A DNA stretch of 14,438 nt from Candidatus Zhuqueibacterota bacterium (lineage in GTDB: Bacteria; Zhuqueibacterota; Zhuqueibacteria; Oceanimicrobiales; Oceanimicrobiaceae): assembly GCA_011775825.1 (NCBI GenBank), contig JAABYK010000338.1:3419-17856 (forward strand), in the 5' to 3' direction. Each line of letters starts with the position of its first letter. The first letter of the stretch is position 1. This document shows positions 13,763 through 14,438 of the stretch, piece after piece. The notes below the pieces were generated by a model. The model had not been told where the DNA came from, did not search any database, and saw only the letters and a program-made list of their open reading frames with translations. Both the position numbers and the translations under genes were made by a program.

Positions 13763-14438
13763 TCACCGTTCCGGTTGGATAACATTGTAAATGGATGAAT
13801 AGTCGGTCTCACTCCAGCCTTCTTCCAATGCCTGTTGCAAAATTTCCAATATTCCGGAAATCGACGCAGTGTTCAAACCGAGCGTTTCGCCCTCCTTTAA
13901 AGCCAACTCGACATCTTTGCGAAGGTGTTTGGTGGGGAAATTCGGATCGGAAAATTCGCGTTTGAGCAGACGCGGCAACTTTTTCTCGAATTGAGGAGCG
14001 AAAAGCGGACTGTCCTTGAGTATCTTCATAAACAGAACCACATCAATATCTCGACGCCGAATGATGCCTAAACTGTAGGAAAAGGCTGCACTCAACGAAG
14101 CGATGAGTTGGTTCAATGCCAGTTTCAATGCTGCGGCTTGACCAACGGAACCGATGAACAACGGCTCGGAAGAAAAACAGTTCAGCACCTCCGACCACTG
14201 CTCGAATTGAGTCTTCTCATCCGCACCCACCATGACCATGAGCTTGCCCTCCTTAGCTTGCGGCGTGCTTCCCAGCACCGGCGCTTCCAGGTACCGACCC
14301 GCGGCCTTTTCAATATCCGATTTGAGTCGCTGACTCTCCTCCGGTGCGATGGTGCTCATTTGAATGACTGTACGAGTGTTGATGTCTGGCCTTGGCTCCG
14401 AGTTAAACAGCACATCTCGGATGGCTTCAGCGTCAGAG
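13763..14438 (-). CDS. NAD(P)-dependent oxidoreductase, 3-hydroxyisobutyrate dehydrogenase family (N-terminus beyond right edge)
   Basis: C-terminal three quarters of a beta-hydroxyacid dehydrogenase of the 3-hydroxyisobutyrate / glyoxylate (GLYR1) reductase family, about 225 residues of roughly 290. The frame stays open to the window edge (SDAEAIRDVLFNSE before the first GTG), so the true start and the GxGxxG cofactor loop lie outside. Visible are the family signature MSTIAPEESQRL, the substrate-binding segment EAPVLGSTPQAKEGKLMVMVG and the helix with the catalytic Lys in AALKLALNQL. A C-terminal all-helical domain carries KHLRKDVELALKEGETLGL, typical of the family. The exact substrate (3-hydroxyisobutyrate, glyoxylate, succinic semialdehyde, tartronate) cannot be told. 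It is unlikely to be 6-phosphogluconate dehydrogenase despite the nearby pentose genes, because the size and motifs differ. It faces away from any partner gene in the window. Confidence 0.9.
   Translation of the reverse strand, partial: SDAEAIRDVLFNSEPRPDINTRTVIQMSTIAPEESQRLKSDIEKAAGRYLEAPVLGSTPQAKEGKLMVMVGADEKTQFEQWSEVLNCFSSEPLFIGSVGQAAALKLALNQLIASLSAAFSYSLGIIRRRDIDVVLFMKILKDSPLFAPQFEKKLPRLLKREFSDPNFPTKHLRKDVELALKEGETLGLNTASISGILEILQQALEEGWSETDYSSIYNVIQPER

Noticed and set aside
13422..13790. 122-codon open frame on the plus strand
   Set aside because: Its Phe/Cys-rich, low-complexity product comes from repeated TTTGG and ATTTG words in non-coding DNA.
1..14438. tRNA, rRNA, CRISPR arrays or complete insertion sequences
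   Set aside because: No T-loop-like words in cloverleaf context, no regularly spaced direct repeats and no transposase frame were seen in the gene-free intervals.

Overview
This window most likely comes from a Gram-negative bacterium. It has an inner-membrane RND pump with a periplasmic adaptor and a peptidoglycan lytic transglycosylase. Its base composition is near-balanced and its intergenic regions are AT-rich and carry many hairpin and inverted-repeat elements. The species cannot be named from sequence alone; gene content and style suit an uncultured Calditrichota/KSB1- or FCB-like lineage, but that is only an impression.

Layout. Positions 1-2219 (minus) hold a two-gene efflux operon: a periplasmic adaptor followed by the N-terminal part of an RND transporter that runs off the left edge. 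A gene-free stretch of about 940 bp follows, filled with repeats and hairpins and ending in a strong sigma-54-type promoter. Positions 3163-5742 (plus) hold a chaperone cluster, hsp20-groES-groEL, closed by an intrinsic terminator. Positions 6001-7144 (plus) hold what looks like the broken 3' end of a large DUF499-type ATPase gene, split by a frameshift and running into the 3' end of zwf. Positions 6996-11915 (minus) hold a pentose-phosphate operon tkt-tal-zwf, again preceded by a sigma-54-type promoter. Positions 12337-13026 (minus) hold a lytic transglycosylase with a third sigma-54-type promoter. After about 660 bp of gene-free, repeat-rich DNA comes the C-terminal part of a 3-hydroxyisobutyrate-dehydrogenase-family oxidoreductase (minus) that runs off the right edge.

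How it fits together. The three operons for protein folding, NADPH/pentose supply and cell-wall remodelling each carry the same TGGCATG-N4-TTGC element 50-75 bp before the start codon, in the correct orientation. No other copy was found by eye in the window. This points to shared control by RpoN (sigma-54) and one or more enhancer-binding activators, a logic unlike the usual heat-shock sigma factor or HrcA/CIRCE control of groESL. That regulatory link is the most notable observation here. No wholly new gene system was recognised. Secondary points are the DUF499 relic and a G6P dehydrogenase whose dinucleotide-fold motif lacks the usual basic residues.
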